From the NCBI RefSeq assembly GCF_030269905.1, contig NZ_BSVC01000014.1, positions 1-64,000 on the forward strand: DNA of 64,000 bases. Reading direction: 5' to 3'. The notes beneath the pieces are model-generated. The model was not told the origin of the DNA. It searched no databases and saw nothing but the letters and a program-made list of their open reading frames with translations. Shown here in pieces: positions 26,962 to 36,171 of this stretch. This DNA is from Pelosinus sp. IPA-1 (lineage in GTDB: Bacteria; Bacillota; Negativicutes; DSM-13327). Both the position numbers and the translations under genes were made by a program. Numbering within the stretch: position 1 is the first letter of the stretch; each line of letters opens with the position of its first letter.

Positions 26962-26993
26962 GATTCAGATGGAGTTTTAACTCCATCTGAATC
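26962..26993 (+). terminator. Perfect 15-bp hairpin after the flavoprotein gene
   Basis: 26962-26976 pairs fully with 26979-26993. The T-tail is poor, so it may be a terminator of low efficiency or an mRNA-end stabiliser. Confidence 0.5.
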
Positions 26994-27003
26994 TTAGTCG
27001 CAC

Positions 27004-27079
27004 TTATCCAGGGACTTAGCCGCTCTTGACTCCCACTTATAGAAGATGGGAGTCTTAGAGCAGTTTAGTCATCGGATAA
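27004..27079. repeat. 76-nt nested imperfect hairpin of unknown role
   Basis: Successive stems stack on one axis: TTATCC (27004-27009) with GGATAA (27074-27079), GACT (27013-27016) with AGTC (27067-27070), GCTCT with AGAGC (27022-27026 and 27057-27061), and GACTCCCA (27028-27035) with TGGGAGTC (27047-27054). No other copy lies in this window. It resembles the end hairpins of small palindromic mobile elements, but this is not proven. Confidence 0.5.
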
Positions 27080-27193
27080 AAATATGTGAGAACTTCTTAG
27101 GAAAATATATACACAATAGTAAGTAAAGTAGCTCATGAATTGAATCAATTCATGAGCTACTTCTTGTTTAGATCAGTATAAAAAAGCTAAAGC

Positions 27194-27454
27194 TTATGGT
27201 AATCGCATGGGCATATATGTCATCCAACCACCGATAAAAGTTCCATTGTAGTCGAAGACGTATTTATAGGTTGATTCCTCTATTTGCACCATAAAAACTT
27301 TGAAATCCTCGTTATTATACCATTTTCCCCATGCCTGATAATAATAAGGAACGGGATTATCAGTAGGTTCCCAGCCCCAACTTGCAAAAGTCGAAGTAGG
27401 AATAAAAAGTAAAAGCCCAAAAACAATAGTTAGAATTATAAACGTTTTTTTCAT
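27194..27454 (-). CDS. Small exported protein, 86 residues, function unknown
   Basis: The N terminus MKKTFIILTIVFGLLLF followed by IPTSTFAS is a classical signal peptide, with cleavage likely after TFA (about residue 24). The mature part of about 62 residues is rich in Trp and Tyr (SWGWEP, PYYYQAWGKWY) and ends with GGWMTYMPMRLP. No cysteine is present. A GGAGG site precedes ATG 27454; the longer reading to 27529 would bury both. Aromatic content suggests a surface or carbohydrate-binding role, which is a guess. Confidence 0.65.
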   Translation of the reverse strand: MKKTFIILTIVFGLLLFIPTSTFASWGWEPTDNPVPYYYQAWGKWYNNEDFKVFMVQIEESTYKYVFDYNGTFIGGWMTYMPMRLP

Positions 27455-27556
27455 TGTATTACCTCCATACCTATAAGAGTATTTCCATAATATGTAATAC
27501 TCAAACAGAAAAAGAGAATAATAATGCACTGCGGCTAATTACATATATGTAAATGT

Positions 27557-27595
27557 AAAAGGTCCTGTAAGGCTTATGTGCCTAACAGGACCTTT
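27557..27595 (-). terminator. Terminator after the BASS transporter gene
   Basis: A 16-bp stem with one mismatch pair (27557-27573 with 27580-27595) lies 21 nt past the stop; a T-rich stretch follows on the minus strand. Confidence 0.65.
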
Positions 27596-27615
27596 CGTTA
27601 TGTCATTTAATAAGA

Positions 27616-28560
27616 TTAGAGAGTTTTTTTGTTATTTATTTTACGAGTACTCCAGAATCCTGCGAGCAAGCTGCCACTGAAGTTGTGCCACACACTAAAG
27701 ATAGCACCTGGAATGGCTGCTATCGGATCAAGATGAGCCATGGCTAAAGCGACAGCGAGACCGGAGTTTTCCATGCCGATTTCGAAAGAAATCGCTCTTG
27801 CTTTACTTTCACTCATGCCTGTGACTCGAGAAGAGGCATAACCTAGGAAAAGACCAATGCTATTATGCAGAATAACGGCTAGGAAGGCCATGCCAGCAAT
27901 AGTAACCAGTTTGGTAGCGTTTAGAGCGACTACGGCAGTAATAATCATAATAATAGCAATAACAGAGAAGGCGGGGATTAGGTTGTTTACTTTATCAACC
28001 AAAGAGGAGGCAATCATACGCAGGGTAATACCAATAAATACAGGTAATAAAACAATTTTTAAGATGTCTACTAGCAAGGCGCCCGCCTGAATGGGAATCA
28101 TCGTGCCGGCAAAGTATAAAAAGATAAACGGTGTAAGAATGGGAGCCAATATGGTATTAAAGCTAGATACGGTGACGGATAAAGCAGTGTCTCCTTTGGC
28201 AATAAAGGTCATAACGTTGGAGGCCGTGCCACTAGGGCAGGCGCCTACTAAAATGAGTCCAGCAGCCAAAGCTGGCGGTAAGCCTAAGAGCTTAGCCACC
28301 AGAAAGGCCACAACGGGCATAATAACGTAGCGCAATACAATGCCGAAAAGAACATCCTTGGGACGAGTAAGAACCAGTTTGAAATCATTAAGGGACATTG
28401 TCAGTCCCATACCAAGCATAATAAGCCCAAGTAGATAAGGAATATAGGTGCCGAGTGGTTTAAATGGGGCCGGCTGAAAAAAGGCAGCAGCGGCAAATAA
28501 TACAACCCATAAAGGGAAGTATTGGGTAATATAGTTGCTTAAAGTTCTAATGAATCTCAT
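27616..28560 (-). CDS. Bile acid:sodium symporter (BASS) family transporter
   Basis: A 314-residue inner-membrane protein with about nine or ten hydrophobic segments. Family hallmarks are GACPSGTASNVMTFIAKGD (about 107-125), which forms part of the sodium-binding crossover, and FEIGMENSGLAVALA (about 262-276). Known relatives carry bile acids, pyruvate, ketopantoate (PanS) and other organic anions with sodium. It starts 13 nt after ilvD and shares its T-box leader, which suggests a branched-chain 2-oxo acid or ketopantoate as substrate. That link is inference. Confidence 0.8.
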   Translation of the reverse strand: MRFIRTLSNYITQYFPLWVVLFAAAAFFQPAPFKPLGTYIPYLLGLIMLGMGLTMSLNDFKLVLTRPKDVLFGIVLRYVIMPVVAFLVAKLLGLPPALAAGLILVGACPSGTASNVMTFIAKGDTALSVTVSSFNTILAPILTPFIFLYFAGTMIPIQAGALLVDILKIVLLPVFIGITLRMIASSLVDKVNNLIPAFSVIAIIMIITAVVALNATKLVTIAGMAFLAVILHNSIGLFLGYASSRVTGMSESKARAISFEIGMENSGLAVALAMAHLDPIAAIPGAIFSVWHNFSGSLLAGFWSTRKINNKKTL

Positions 28561-28573
28561 TGTAATAATCTCC

Positions 28574-30226
28574 TTATTTTAATACAGCACCTGTATTAGC
28601 GGATGTAACCATACGTGCATAACGAGCGAGGTAGCCTGTTTTGATCTTTGGTTCTGGTTGTACCCAGTTTTGGCGGCGTTTGTCCATCTCTTCCTCTGTG
28701 ATATTTAGAACCAAAGTACGGTTTGGAATGTTAATGGAAATTACATCCCCATTTTCGACTAGAGCAATAGGCCCTCCCTCCATGGCTTCTGGTGAGACGT
28801 GACCAATACAGGCCCCTTGGGTAGCTCCGCTAAACCGTCCATCAGTGAGAAGTGCTACCTTAAGTCCCATGCCAGTAATAATGGCCGTAGGATTGAGCAT
28901 TTCTTTCATGCCTGGACCACCTTTTGGTCCTTCATAGCGGATGACAACGACTTCACCATCTGTTACTTGTTTAGCCAGGAGTGCTTCAATTACTTCTTCT
29001 TCAGAGTCAAACACACGGGCAGGACCTTCAAAAACAAGCATATCTTCCTTTACGGCACTTTCCTTGACAATAGCGCAGTCAGGAGCAAGGTTGCCGGCAA
29101 GCACGGCAATGCCGCCAGTTTTCTTATAGGGGTTATCAATGGTATGGATTACATCAGCCCGTGTAATTTCGGCATCTACCAAACGCTGAGATAAGGGGCC
29201 TGTTACGGTTAGAGCATCTGTATGGATGAGATTGGCTTTTGTTAGTTCTTTCATGACAGCGCTAATACCACCGGCTTCTTGTAAGTCTTGCATGTGATGG
29301 GTTCCACCAGGGCTGAGTTTTGTAATATAAGGGGTCTTGGCACTGATGGTTTCAAATAAGGAGAGAGGAAGGGGAAGTCCCGCTTCATGGGCGATCGCTG
29401 TAAGATGTAATACTGTATTGGAAGAGCCGCCAATTCCCATATCGACGGTAATTGCATTTTCAAAAGCTTTACTGGTCAAAATATCTCGTGGGCGGACATT
29501 GTTTTTTACGAGGTCCATAATAACGGCGCCAGCCTGCTTGGCAAGTACTTTTCGAGCTCCAGTAAAGGCTGCAGGAATGGTACCATTACCAGGGAGACCC
29601 ATTCCCAAGACTTCTGTCAAACAGTTCATAGTATTGGCAGTGAACAGTCCCGCACAAGATCCACAGCCTGGACAAGCAGATGCTTCCATGGCAGCTAATT
29701 CTTCTGCATTGATTTTTCCTGACTCATATTTTCCAGCCGCCTCAAAGATATTGCTGACGCTAATGTTTTTGCCTTGATAACGTCCCGCCAGCATAGGGCC
29801 ACCACTAACTACTACACAAGGAATATTAATTCTAGCAGCTGCCATAAGCATAGCAGGCACAATTTTATCACAGTTAGGAATAAGGACGAGACCATCAAAA
29901 GCATGACCCTCTGCTACTGCTTCAATGGAATCGGCAATTAACTCACGGCTAGGCAGGGGGTACTTCATACCCTTGTGCCCCATGGCAATGCCATCACAAA
30001 TCCCAATAGCGGGAAATTCTAAGGGGGTTCCGCCTGCGGCTGCCACTCCAAGTTTCGCCGCTTGGGCAATATCTTTTAAGTGCCCATGACCAGGGATAAT
30101 TTCGTTAAAGGAATTGACAATGCCAATGAGAGGTTTATCCAAATCCTCTTGATTGTATCCCATAGCATAGAAAAGGGAACGATGGGCTGCCCGAGTTGAA
30201 CCTTTTTTTACAATGTCACTACGCAT
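28574..30226 (-). CDS. ilvD: Dihydroxy-acid dehydratase
   Basis: Dehydrates 2,3-dihydroxyisovalerate and 2,3-dihydroxy-3-methylvalerate to the 2-oxo acids that precede valine, leucine and isoleucine. The iron-sulfur ligands lie in [11 protein letters not shown] (about 121) and [12 protein letters not shown] (about 193). [19 protein letters not shown] near 466 is the C-terminal family signature. At 550 residues it is full length. It is preceded by a T-box leader and followed at 13 nt by a BASS transporter. No other ilv or leu gene is nearby. Confidence 0.95.
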   Translation of the reverse strand: MRSDIVKKGSTRAAHRSLFYAMGYNQEDLDKPLIGIVNSFNEIIPGHGHLKDIAQAAKLGVAAAGGTPLEFPAIGICDGIAMGHKGMKYPLPSRELIADSIEAVAEGHAFDGLVLIPNCDKIVPAMLMAAARINIPCVVVSGGPMLAGRYQGKNISVSNIFEAAGKYESGKINAEELAAMEASACPGCGSCAGLFTANTMNCLTEVLGMGLPGNGTIPAAFTGARKVLAKQAGAVIMDLVKNNVRPRDILTSKAFENAITVDMGIGGSSNTVLHLTAIAHEAGLPLPLSLFETISAKTPYITKLSPGGTHHMQDLQEAGGISAVMKELTKANLIHTDALTVTGPLSQRLVDAEITRADVIHTIDNPYKKTGGIAVLAGNLAPDCAIVKESAVKEDMLVFEGPARVFDSEEEVIEALLAKQVTDGEVVVIRYEGPKGGPGMKEMLNPTAIITGMGLKVALLTDGRFSGATQGACIGHVSPEAMEGGPIALVENGDVISINIPNRTLVLNITEEEMDKRRQNWVQPEPKIKTGYLARYARMVTSANTGAVLK

Positions 30227-30251
30227 AAGTAATAGCCTCCTTTTAAATTAG

Positions 30252-30560
30252 ATAAAAAAAATAAACCCACTGCTCCCTCAAAAGGGGCAAGAGGTTATCT
30301 CGCGGTACCACCCTTATTGCATCCACATGAAGGTGTATGCATCTCATCAGGTCTATCAACCCTAGCAAGATAACGGTTGCGTTCCAATGGAACTGTTTCC
30401 GGCGCAGCTTACTTACTATTTTCAGCTTTGCAGTTCAGGAGTGACTTACAAAATACATATGTTACCGGTTCACACCTTTTCCGGCTCTCTGAAACATAGG
30501 GGTATTTCTTTATTTCTCCATCATAACTTTTAAAAAAGTGTAAAGTTGTAAACTTGGTAT
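30252..30560 (-). promoter_or_regulatory. T-box riboswitch leader of ilvD, probable GUC (valine) specifier
   Basis: On the minus strand the T-box core AGGGTGGTACCGCG is at about 30299-30314 and is followed by the terminator (AACCTCTTG... pairing with ...GTGGGTT) and a T-run near 30258. Upstream are Stem I landmarks: a GGAGAAATAAAG element, CAGAGAGCCGG and a GTGTGAACCGG arm. The specifier-loop position reads AAGTCACTCCTGAACTG, making GUC (30445-30443) the likely codon, read by tRNA-Val. Codon choice is by alignment with other leaders by eye. Confidence 0.88.
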
Positions 30561-30566
30561 ATGTTC

Positions 30567-30594
30567 ATTATAACGGAAAAAAGGCAGGTGTCAA
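30567..30594 (-). promoter_or_regulatory. Sigma-A promoter of the ilvD T-box transcript
   Basis: On the minus strand TTGACA, a 16-nt spacer and TATAAT immediately precede the T-box leader. Confidence 0.8.
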
Positions 30595-30688
30595 ATATTT
30601 TTTAGTTTTTTACAAAAGATGATATAGATCACAGATAAGAAAGCGAGTATCGGGTATGATAAAGATAATATTTAAGGGAGGTGGCACA

Positions 30689-31645
30689 ATGTTACCTAAA
30701 GGTGCTAATTTACAAAAGATCCATAATGGTAATCGTACATATGCGATAACACCCCATTTGCCAGGAGGTTTTATAAAACCGGATGCTATGAGAAAGTATG
30801 CAGATGTTGCCGAGAAGTATCATGGTGTAATGAAATTGACATCTGCACAGCGTATCATGATTACGGGGCTTAAAGCAGAAGATATTGATCAAATTTGGGA
30901 AGAACTAGGTATGCAGCCTGCTATGGGTTTCGCCAATTGTGTACGTAGTGTTAAAATATGCCCGGGCAGTGTATTTTGTAAACGTGGCAAGCAAGATAGT
31001 ATTAAGCTAGGTATGGAACTTGACAAGTTGTATCATAAAAAAGAAATGCCATCCCGAATGAAATTTAGTGTGGCGGGTTGTCAAAATTCTTGTTCTGAGG
31101 TACACGTAAGAGACATTGGTGTTATGGGGACGGATATTGGCTGGGATATTTATGTAGGTGGCACTGCTGGTTCGCACCCTCGCTTGGCGGATCTTTTAAT
31201 TGAAGGGTTAGATTACGATGAGGTACTCCGAATCGTAGGCGTTATTATTCAGTACTATCAGAAAAATGCGGATATTGAGCGTATAGGTCAGTTTATTGAC
31301 CGGGTTGGATTTAAAAAGTTTCGAGCCGACGTATTGGCTCAATTCTATCAAGGTGTGAGTGAAACGACAAAGCCCTTAGTACCTCAATCGGAAGAGGGGC
31401 GTGAGATTATCCCCGTTGCAGGTGGTCTAACAGAAGGCACATTGGTATTTGGGGACAAAATCACAGTGGATAGTGTCATAAGTGACATTATCAGAGTCTA
31501 TCCACAAACAATCCCTATATTCCGTTCCTTTGGCATGGGATGTCTTGGATGCCCTTCTGCAACGGGCGAAGCGCTAAGCAAAGCAGCAGAAATTCATGGT
31601 CTAGATGTAAACGAAATCGTAGCCGGTTTAAATAAGGTAATTTAG
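30689..31645 (+). CDS. One-domain siroheme nitrite/sulfite reductase fused to DUF1858
   Basis: Residues 1-220 form a single ferredoxin-like plus siroheme-[4Fe-4S] half: CPGSVFC (CX5C) and CQNSC (CX3C) supply the cluster ligands. This resembles small low-molecular-weight sulfite reductases rather than the two-half enzyme at 13486. Residues 250-318 are a DUF1858 domain, with the redox-active pair in GMGCLGCPSA, as found next to hybrid-cluster proteins. The fusion suggests coupling of disulfide or thiol chemistry to siroheme reduction. ATG 30689 follows GGGAGG. It is 13 nt from an unknown partner gene. Confidence 0.82.
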   Translation: MLPKGANLQKIHNGNRTYAITPHLPGGFIKPDAMRKYADVAEKYHGVMKLTSAQRIMITGLKAEDIDQIWEELGMQPAMGFANCVRSVKICPGSVFCKRGKQDSIKLGMELDKLYHKKEMPSRMKFSVAGCQNSCSEVHVRDIGVMGTDIGWDIYVGGTAGSHPRLADLLIEGLDYDEVLRIVGVIIQYYQKNADIERIGQFIDRVGFKKFRADVLAQFYQGVSETTKPLVPQSEEGREIIPVAGGLTEGTLVFGDKITVDSVISDIIRVYPQTIPIFRSFGMGCLGCPSATGEALSKAAEIHGLDVNEIVAGLNKVI

Positions 31646-31658
31646 GAGGAAATTTATA

Positions 31659-32330
31659 ATGAGTGCTTTTTTAGGTCATATTCACTATTGGTTGTATCAT
31701 AAAATAGGGCGGGTTGCAGAACGAGAGCAACTAATTTTTCGAAAGGCTGAAGAGCTATGTGGTGCAACGGCTGAAGAGCTACAATCGCAAGTGTGGCAAA
31801 TTTATGGTCAACCTTTGCCCGATACAGAACTTGGAGAACTAATTGATCATAGTAATATCCATGGTTGGCTGCAACGTCAAGTAACCATTTCTGAAACCCG
31901 CGAAGCTGCTTTTATTAAAGAATTAGTAGATAATTGCGGTGGTTCAGCCCAGACGCTAGTACTAGATGCCTTTGCAGATCATGGAAAAATATGCGGTGAG
32001 CATGCCAAAGCCCAACAAAAATATGATGTACAAAGGGCTGGCGGCATTTACCAGGCTATTAATGATTATTTATTGAATGGCATGCCTTGTGATCAAGGTG
32101 ATGAAGTGACAGTAAATGAAGCTGACAAAGTGAGCTGGGAAGGAAATACCTGCCTTCAAGAGCGCAATTGGATAAAGGCTGGTGTAGATAAAGCTTTTAT
32201 GAAAGAGTGTTACCAAAAATGGTTTGCGGGTTTTGTTACTGCCTTAAATACAGAGTTTGTTTACAAGCAGACGGCGGATACCCTAAAGGGTGACAAAGTA
32301 AACAGACATGAGATTAGCAAAAAAGCGTAA
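31659..32330 (+). CDS. Unknown protein encoded with the siroheme-DUF1858 reductase
   Basis: Not recognised. The 223-residue product is soluble, has no signal peptide and is rich in His, Cys and Trp: GHIHYWLYHKIGR at the N terminus, NCGGSAQ, ADHGKICGEH (about 108) and GMPCDQGDEV (about 140), plus NTCLQERNW. Conserved-looking His and Cys suggest a metal or haem contact, but no known motif is complete. It begins 13 nt after the reductase with AGGAGG, so it is in the same operon and probably serves the same electron-transfer job. Confidence 0.6.
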   Translation: MSAFLGHIHYWLYHKIGRVAEREQLIFRKAEELCGATAEELQSQVWQIYGQPLPDTELGELIDHSNIHGWLQRQVTISETREAAFIKELVDNCGGSAQTLVLDAFADHGKICGEHAKAQQKYDVQRAGGIYQAINDYLLNGMPCDQGDEVTVNEADKVSWEGNTCLQERNWIKAGVDKAFMKECYQKWFAGFVTALNTEFVYKQTADTLKGDKVNRHEISKKA

Positions 32331-32381
32331 AGATATAAGCTAGATTGAAATAAAGCAGCAGGGGTTACTCTCTATATTAAT

Positions 32382-32425
32382 AAAAAGAGTAGAATTCATA
32401 GTATCCTATGAATTCTACTCTTTTT
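32382..32425 (+). terminator. Terminator after the siroheme-DUF1858 operon
   Basis: A 19-bp perfect stem (32382-32400 with 32407-32425), beginning with five A and ending with five T. Beyond it, 32426-32704 holds no convincing gene; a 21-codon frame at 32533 is discussed among rejected items. Confidence 0.85.
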
Positions 32426-32704
32426 ATACTGGAATAAATATATTTGCATTGTTAGCAAGATTAGGAAAGTAAAAAGGTATTTTAATTCATTGCAAGAATT
32501 TATTTTAGAAAGATTGGTGGGGATGGTTTGGAATGAGATCGCGAGGATACAACAAATCATCACGAGAAAGGAAAACGCCGGGAATGTATGATAAATAAGT
32601 GTATATATAAGGATAATATTTGACATTTTAGATAGGTAACCATATAGTAATAGAGAGTAATTTATATAGTACAGGTATGAGTGTAGGGGGTTTTTTACGA
32701 TATA

Positions 32705-34309
32705 ATGGAAGATTTACAATTGACGATTAATAAAAGGCGAACATTCGCTATTATTTCCCACCCGGATGCAGGGAAGACTACGTTGACTGAGAAGTTATTA
32801 TTATACGGTGGTGCCATTCGTTTGGCAGGTTCGGTAAAATCCCGTAAGGCGGCAAAACATGCTGTTTCTGACTGGATGGAGATTGAAAAACAAAGAGGTA
32901 TTTCTGTAACCTCTAGCGTATTGCAGTTTGATTATGATGGGTATCGAGTTAATATCTTGGATACACCTGGTCACCAAGATTTCAGTGAAGATACGTATCG
33001 CACTCTCATGGCGGCTGATAGCGCTGTCATGCTGATTGATGTGGCCAAAGGGGTAGAAGATCAGACAAAGAAGTTATTTCACGTGTGTCGTCAACGGAGA
33101 ATCCCTGTGTTTACTTTTGTAAATAAACTGGATCGGTATGGTAAGAGTCCTTTTGAGTTAATGGAAGAAATAGAACAGGTATTGGGAATACGAGCCTATC
33201 CAATGAACTGGCCTGTAGGAATAGACGGTAGTTATGTTGGGGTCTATAATCGGCAAGAGGCACAAGTAGAACTATTTGCAAAAGACGGCGCCCATGGTCA
33301 GTCTGTATTGCCTTCCACGATGGGAAGTGTAAGTGACCCTGCTTTTCGTGAGCTATTAGGGGAAACTGTTCATGCAGCTTTAATTGAAGATATTGAACTA
33401 TTAGATATGGCTGGCGATGCCTTTGATTATGAGCAAGTGGCAGCTGGTGAGCTTACACCTATGTTTTTTGGCAGTGCGATGACAAACTTTGGTGTTCGTC
33501 CTTTCTTAGAGGCATTTTTGAAGTTAGCACCTGCCCCTGTTCCGCGTACATCCAGCGTAGGGGAAGTCAATCCTGCAAGTGAGGATTTTTCCGCCTTTGT
33601 CTTCAAAATACAGGCAAATATGAATCCCGCTCATCGGGATCGACTTGCCTTTATTCGGATATGCTCGGGTAAATTTACGAGAGGTATGTCTGTATATCAT
33701 GCTCAGTCCGGCAAGAATATTAAATTATCTCAGCCCCAACAATTCTTAGCACAAGAGCGAACTATTATTGACGAGGCATATCCTGGTGATATCATTGGGC
33801 TTTTTGATCCAGGAATTTTTGGCATTGGTGATACCTTATGCCCAGAAAACACCAAGTTCACATTTCAGGATTTTCCTGTATTTCCTCCTGAACAGTTTGC
33901 GAAGGTACAGCCTAAAGATACTATGAAACGTAAACAATTCGTTAAAGGCATGACGCAATTGACTCAGGAAGGTGCTGTTCAGGTTTTTCGCCAGAGTGAT
34001 TTTGCCTCCGAGGCTTTCATCATTGGCGTAGTTGGTTCGCTGCAATTTGAAGTACTAGAATATCGATTGAAAAATGAATATGGTGTAGAGCTAATCATGG
34101 ATCGCTTATCCTTTAGCGTAGCTCGTTGGTTAGTTGGTGATGAAGCTGCCATTAAATCAATGAAGAGCATTGACAGTGGTATGATGATTCGTGATATAAA
34201 GGATCGGCCTGTGCTGCTCTTAAGTAATGAATGGGCCATTCGCTGGGTAAGTGAACGGAATCCTGGTGTAGAGTTCTTAGAAATTCCTCAAGATTCTGCA
34301 AGCTTTTAA
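32705..34309 (+). CDS. prfC: Peptide chain release factor 3
   Basis: GTPase that recycles RF1/RF2 from ribosomes after termination. The G1 loop is SHPDAGKTTLTEK (about residues 18-30), G3 is DTPGHQDFSED (about 87-97), and G4 is NKLD (about 141). The RF3-specific middle and C-terminal domains (PMNWPVGI, AVQVFRQ and SLQFEVLEYRL) follow. At 534 residues it is standard. Monocistronic with its own terminator. Confidence 0.95.
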   Translation: MEDLQLTINKRRTFAIISHPDAGKTTLTEKLLLYGGAIRLAGSVKSRKAAKHAVSDWMEIEKQRGISVTSSVLQFDYDGYRVNILDTPGHQDFSEDTYRTLMAADSAVMLIDVAKGVEDQTKKLFHVCRQRRIPVFTFVNKLDRYGKSPFELMEEIEQVLGIRAYPMNWPVGIDGSYVGVYNRQEAQVELFAKDGAHGQSVLPSTMGSVSDPAFRELLGETVHAALIEDIELLDMAGDAFDYEQVAAGELTPMFFGSAMTNFGVRPFLEAFLKLAPAPVPRTSSVGEVNPASEDFSAFVFKIQANMNPAHRDRLAFIRICSGKFTRGMSVYHAQSGKNIKLSQPQQFLAQERTIIDEAYPGDIIGLFDPGIFGIGDTLCPENTKFTFQDFPVFPPEQFAKVQPKDTMKRKQFVKGMTQLTQEGAVQVFRQSDFASEAFIIGVVGSLQFEVLEYRLKNEYGVELIMDRLSFSVARWLVGDEAAIKSMKSIDSGMMIRDIKDRPVLLLSNEWAIRWVSERNPGVEFLEIPQDSASF

Positions 34310-34310
34310 A

Positions 34311-34346
34311 AAAAATGCCTCAAAGTCGGTAATATACCGGTTTTGA
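34311..34346 (+). terminator. Terminator after prfC
   Basis: The stem pairs GCCTCAAA with TTTTGAGGC and extends with G-U pairs; five T follow. It precedes the structured repeat at 34365. Confidence 0.75.
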
Positions 34347-34364
34347 GGCGTTTTTGTCTTGCGC

Positions 34365-34459
34365 AATCAGAAAGTATAACACTTTCTTGATTCCAAATAA
34401 GAACGACTAAGGCTTCTGCCTGCGTCCAAGGACTTGGCACAAGCCAAGTCTTTTCTTAT
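34365..34459 (+). repeat. 95-base structured intergenic repeat, copy A
   Basis: This copy differs from copy B (36172-36266) at two of 95 positions. It contains three hairpins. The first pairs AATCAGAAAGT with ACTTTCTTGATT; the second pairs AGGC with GCCT; the third pairs GACTTGGC with GCCAAGTC and runs into TTTT, like a terminator. It lies between prfC and the CYTH-CHAD gene. No target-site duplication is seen at its ends. It could be a small RNA, an attenuator-like mRNA end, or a non-autonomous mobile element. Confidence 0.8.
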
Positions 34460-34561
34460 AGCAATCTTCCATTTGTGGTTTCCATTGACAATGGTTGATG
34501 TATGATATACGCTGAAAGAATAAGTGAAAATGGCATAATGTTAATAGGATGGTGATACCTA

Positions 34562-36091
34562 TTGTCTAAGCATACAGAAACAGAATTGAAACTTCGGTGT
34601 ACAGATGAGAGTGTATGGGAAAGAATTATGACAGCAGAAGCACTCACGAGCCTTGCAGTTCCAGGAACGGCGAAGACTGAGCAATTGGAAGCCCGTTATT
34701 TTGACACAGCGAATCATTCTTTGCAAAACGCGAAACTAGCTTATCGTGTTCGACGTGAGGGTGAGGTTTGGGTGGCTACGGTAAAAAGTAGTGGGTCATC
34801 TAAAGGGGGGCTGCATGCCCGCCAGGAATGGAATATTGCTGTAGACAGTGAAGAACCGGATATAACAGTATTTTTTAATACGGAGGTTGGTTCTCGGTTA
34901 CAAGAAGTAATAGGCGACCAAATACTAGAGCCTATTTTAATCACTCGTTTTGAAAGGCAAATCTTAGAGGTTAATATGCATGATGGTGCTACAATTGAAG
35001 TGGCTGCCGATAAAGGTGAAATTATAGCAGGAGAGAAGACAGCACCAATTTTAGAAGTAGAATTGGAGCTTAAGAGTGGACAACCTAGGGATTTGTTTTT
35101 GTTAGGGGCTGCCTTAGCCAGAGAATATCCGTTACTGCCAGAGCCTGATAGTAAGTACTATCGTGGACTTTTATTAGCAGGGTTGTCTACCGAGATACCA
35201 AGGAGAAATGAGTTACCAAAGGTAGACAAAAGTAGACCGGTAGGTGAGATATTAAGAGTTGTATTGGTGGATCTGATAGCTCAAGTATTATTAGCCCAAA
35301 GGTCTTTTTTAGAAAACAAAGAGCAACCTGGGCTGGTTCATGAGCTACGTATCTGCCTGCGTCGCTTGCGGTCTGTATTAGAATTCTCTGAACCGTTAGC
35401 TGTGATCAAGGAGTATTCCCGCTACCAAGACGAATTGCGAAAGTTTGGGAGGAAAGTAGAGGCTTTAAGAGAACTTGATGTAGCCTACTGTAGTTGGCAG
35501 CAGTTCCTTGGTTATCAAATGGTATCTATGGAGGGCAAGGTATGGTTAGGGGAAGTTTTAACAGAAAAGCGCAGCCAGGAAGCCGAAAAGATCTATGCAG
35601 AGTATAATTCTGGCTTAACAACGTCTACTTTGTTAGGGTTGTGGGCGGAACTTCTTGATGAAGATTGTCAGCAAATTATTCCCCATGACTGTACAGTTGA
35701 TGATTATGTGATTACTGGTTTATTAAGCTGGCTCAGAATAGTGGGAAAACAGGAGAAATCAGTGGAATGGACGGATGCTGAAAATGTCCACAAAATTAGG
35801 CTTTGGGTTAAGAAGATAAGATATACAATGGAAGTATTGCAGCCTGATTTGAAAGGAACCCCTCGTTTATTATTAAAATTAGAAAAACTCCAAGACACTT
35901 TAGGAATCATTAGTGATGCGAAAAGTACAGAAGGATTACTTAGGGAACTATTACGAGGGAAATCAAGTAAAGGTTTACCATTAGAGGCAGGCATGCTGAT
36001 TGGTTGGCAATGCCACGAAACCTTAACGCTAAGGAAAAAACTAGATAAATATTGGCTGAAATTTAATCGTACTGTACAAAAGTGGAAATAG
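34562..36091 (+). CDS. CYTH-CHAD domain protein (inorganic triphosphatase-like)
   Basis: Residues 1-200 are a CYTH domain: ETELKL at the start is the ExExK metal/phosphate motif, with further acidic and basic residues lining a tunnel, as in YgiF-type triphosphatases. Residues 225-500 are a CHAD domain with conserved histidine-rich helices (VHELRICLRRLRSVLEF, VHKIRLWVKKIRYTME). CHAD domains bind polyphosphate. It is likely to cleave inorganic triphosphate or bind polyphosphate granules. TTG 34562 is the chosen start. A terminator follows. Confidence 0.85.
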   Translation: MSKHTETELKLRCTDESVWERIMTAEALTSLAVPGTAKTEQLEARYFDTANHSLQNAKLAYRVRREGEVWVATVKSSGSSKGGLHARQEWNIAVDSEEPDITVFFNTEVGSRLQEVIGDQILEPILITRFERQILEVNMHDGATIEVAADKGEIIAGEKTAPILEVELELKSGQPRDLFLLGAALAREYPLLPEPDSKYYRGLLLAGLSTEIPRRNELPKVDKSRPVGEILRVVLVDLIAQVLLAQRSFLENKEQPGLVHELRICLRRLRSVLEFSEPLAVIKEYSRYQDELRKFGRKVEALRELDVAYCSWQQFLGYQMVSMEGKVWLGEVLTEKRSQEAEKIYAEYNSGLTTSTLLGLWAELLDEDCQQIIPHDCTVDDYVITGLLSWLRIVGKQEKSVEWTDAENVHKIRLWVKKIRYTMEVLQPDLKGTPRLLLKLEKLQDTLGIISDAKSTEGLLRELLRGKSSKGLPLEAGMLIGWQCHETLTLRKKLDKYWLKFNRTVQKWK

Positions 36092-36122
36092 CAGAGAAAA
36101 ATAGCCATTTGAAAGGGTTGTT

Positions 36123-36160
36123 AAAGGGGAGAGAATTTTTTATAAAATTCCTCCCTTTTA
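36123..36160 (+). terminator. Terminator after the CYTH-CHAD gene
   Basis: A stem pairs 36123-36139 with 36143-36158 (AAAGGG/CCCTTTT and GAATTTT/AAAATTC, one bulge) and is followed by a T-rich stretch. Confidence 0.65.
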
Positions 36161-36171
36161 ATTTTTTACGG

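Noticed and set aside
28799..29194. Plus-strand 131-codon frame inside ilvD
   Set aside because: It is antisense to the conserved ilvD coding sequence and lacks a ribosome site.
32533..32598. Plus-strand 21-codon frame encoding a basic peptide
   Set aside because: A purine-rich stretch lies upstream, but the length is too short and no further sign of coding is visible.
32396..32626. Minus-strand frame of 76 codons between the siroheme operon and prfC
   Set aside because: It starts without a ribosome site and runs into the terminator hairpin of the neighbouring operon; composition looks like A/T-rich non-coding sequence.
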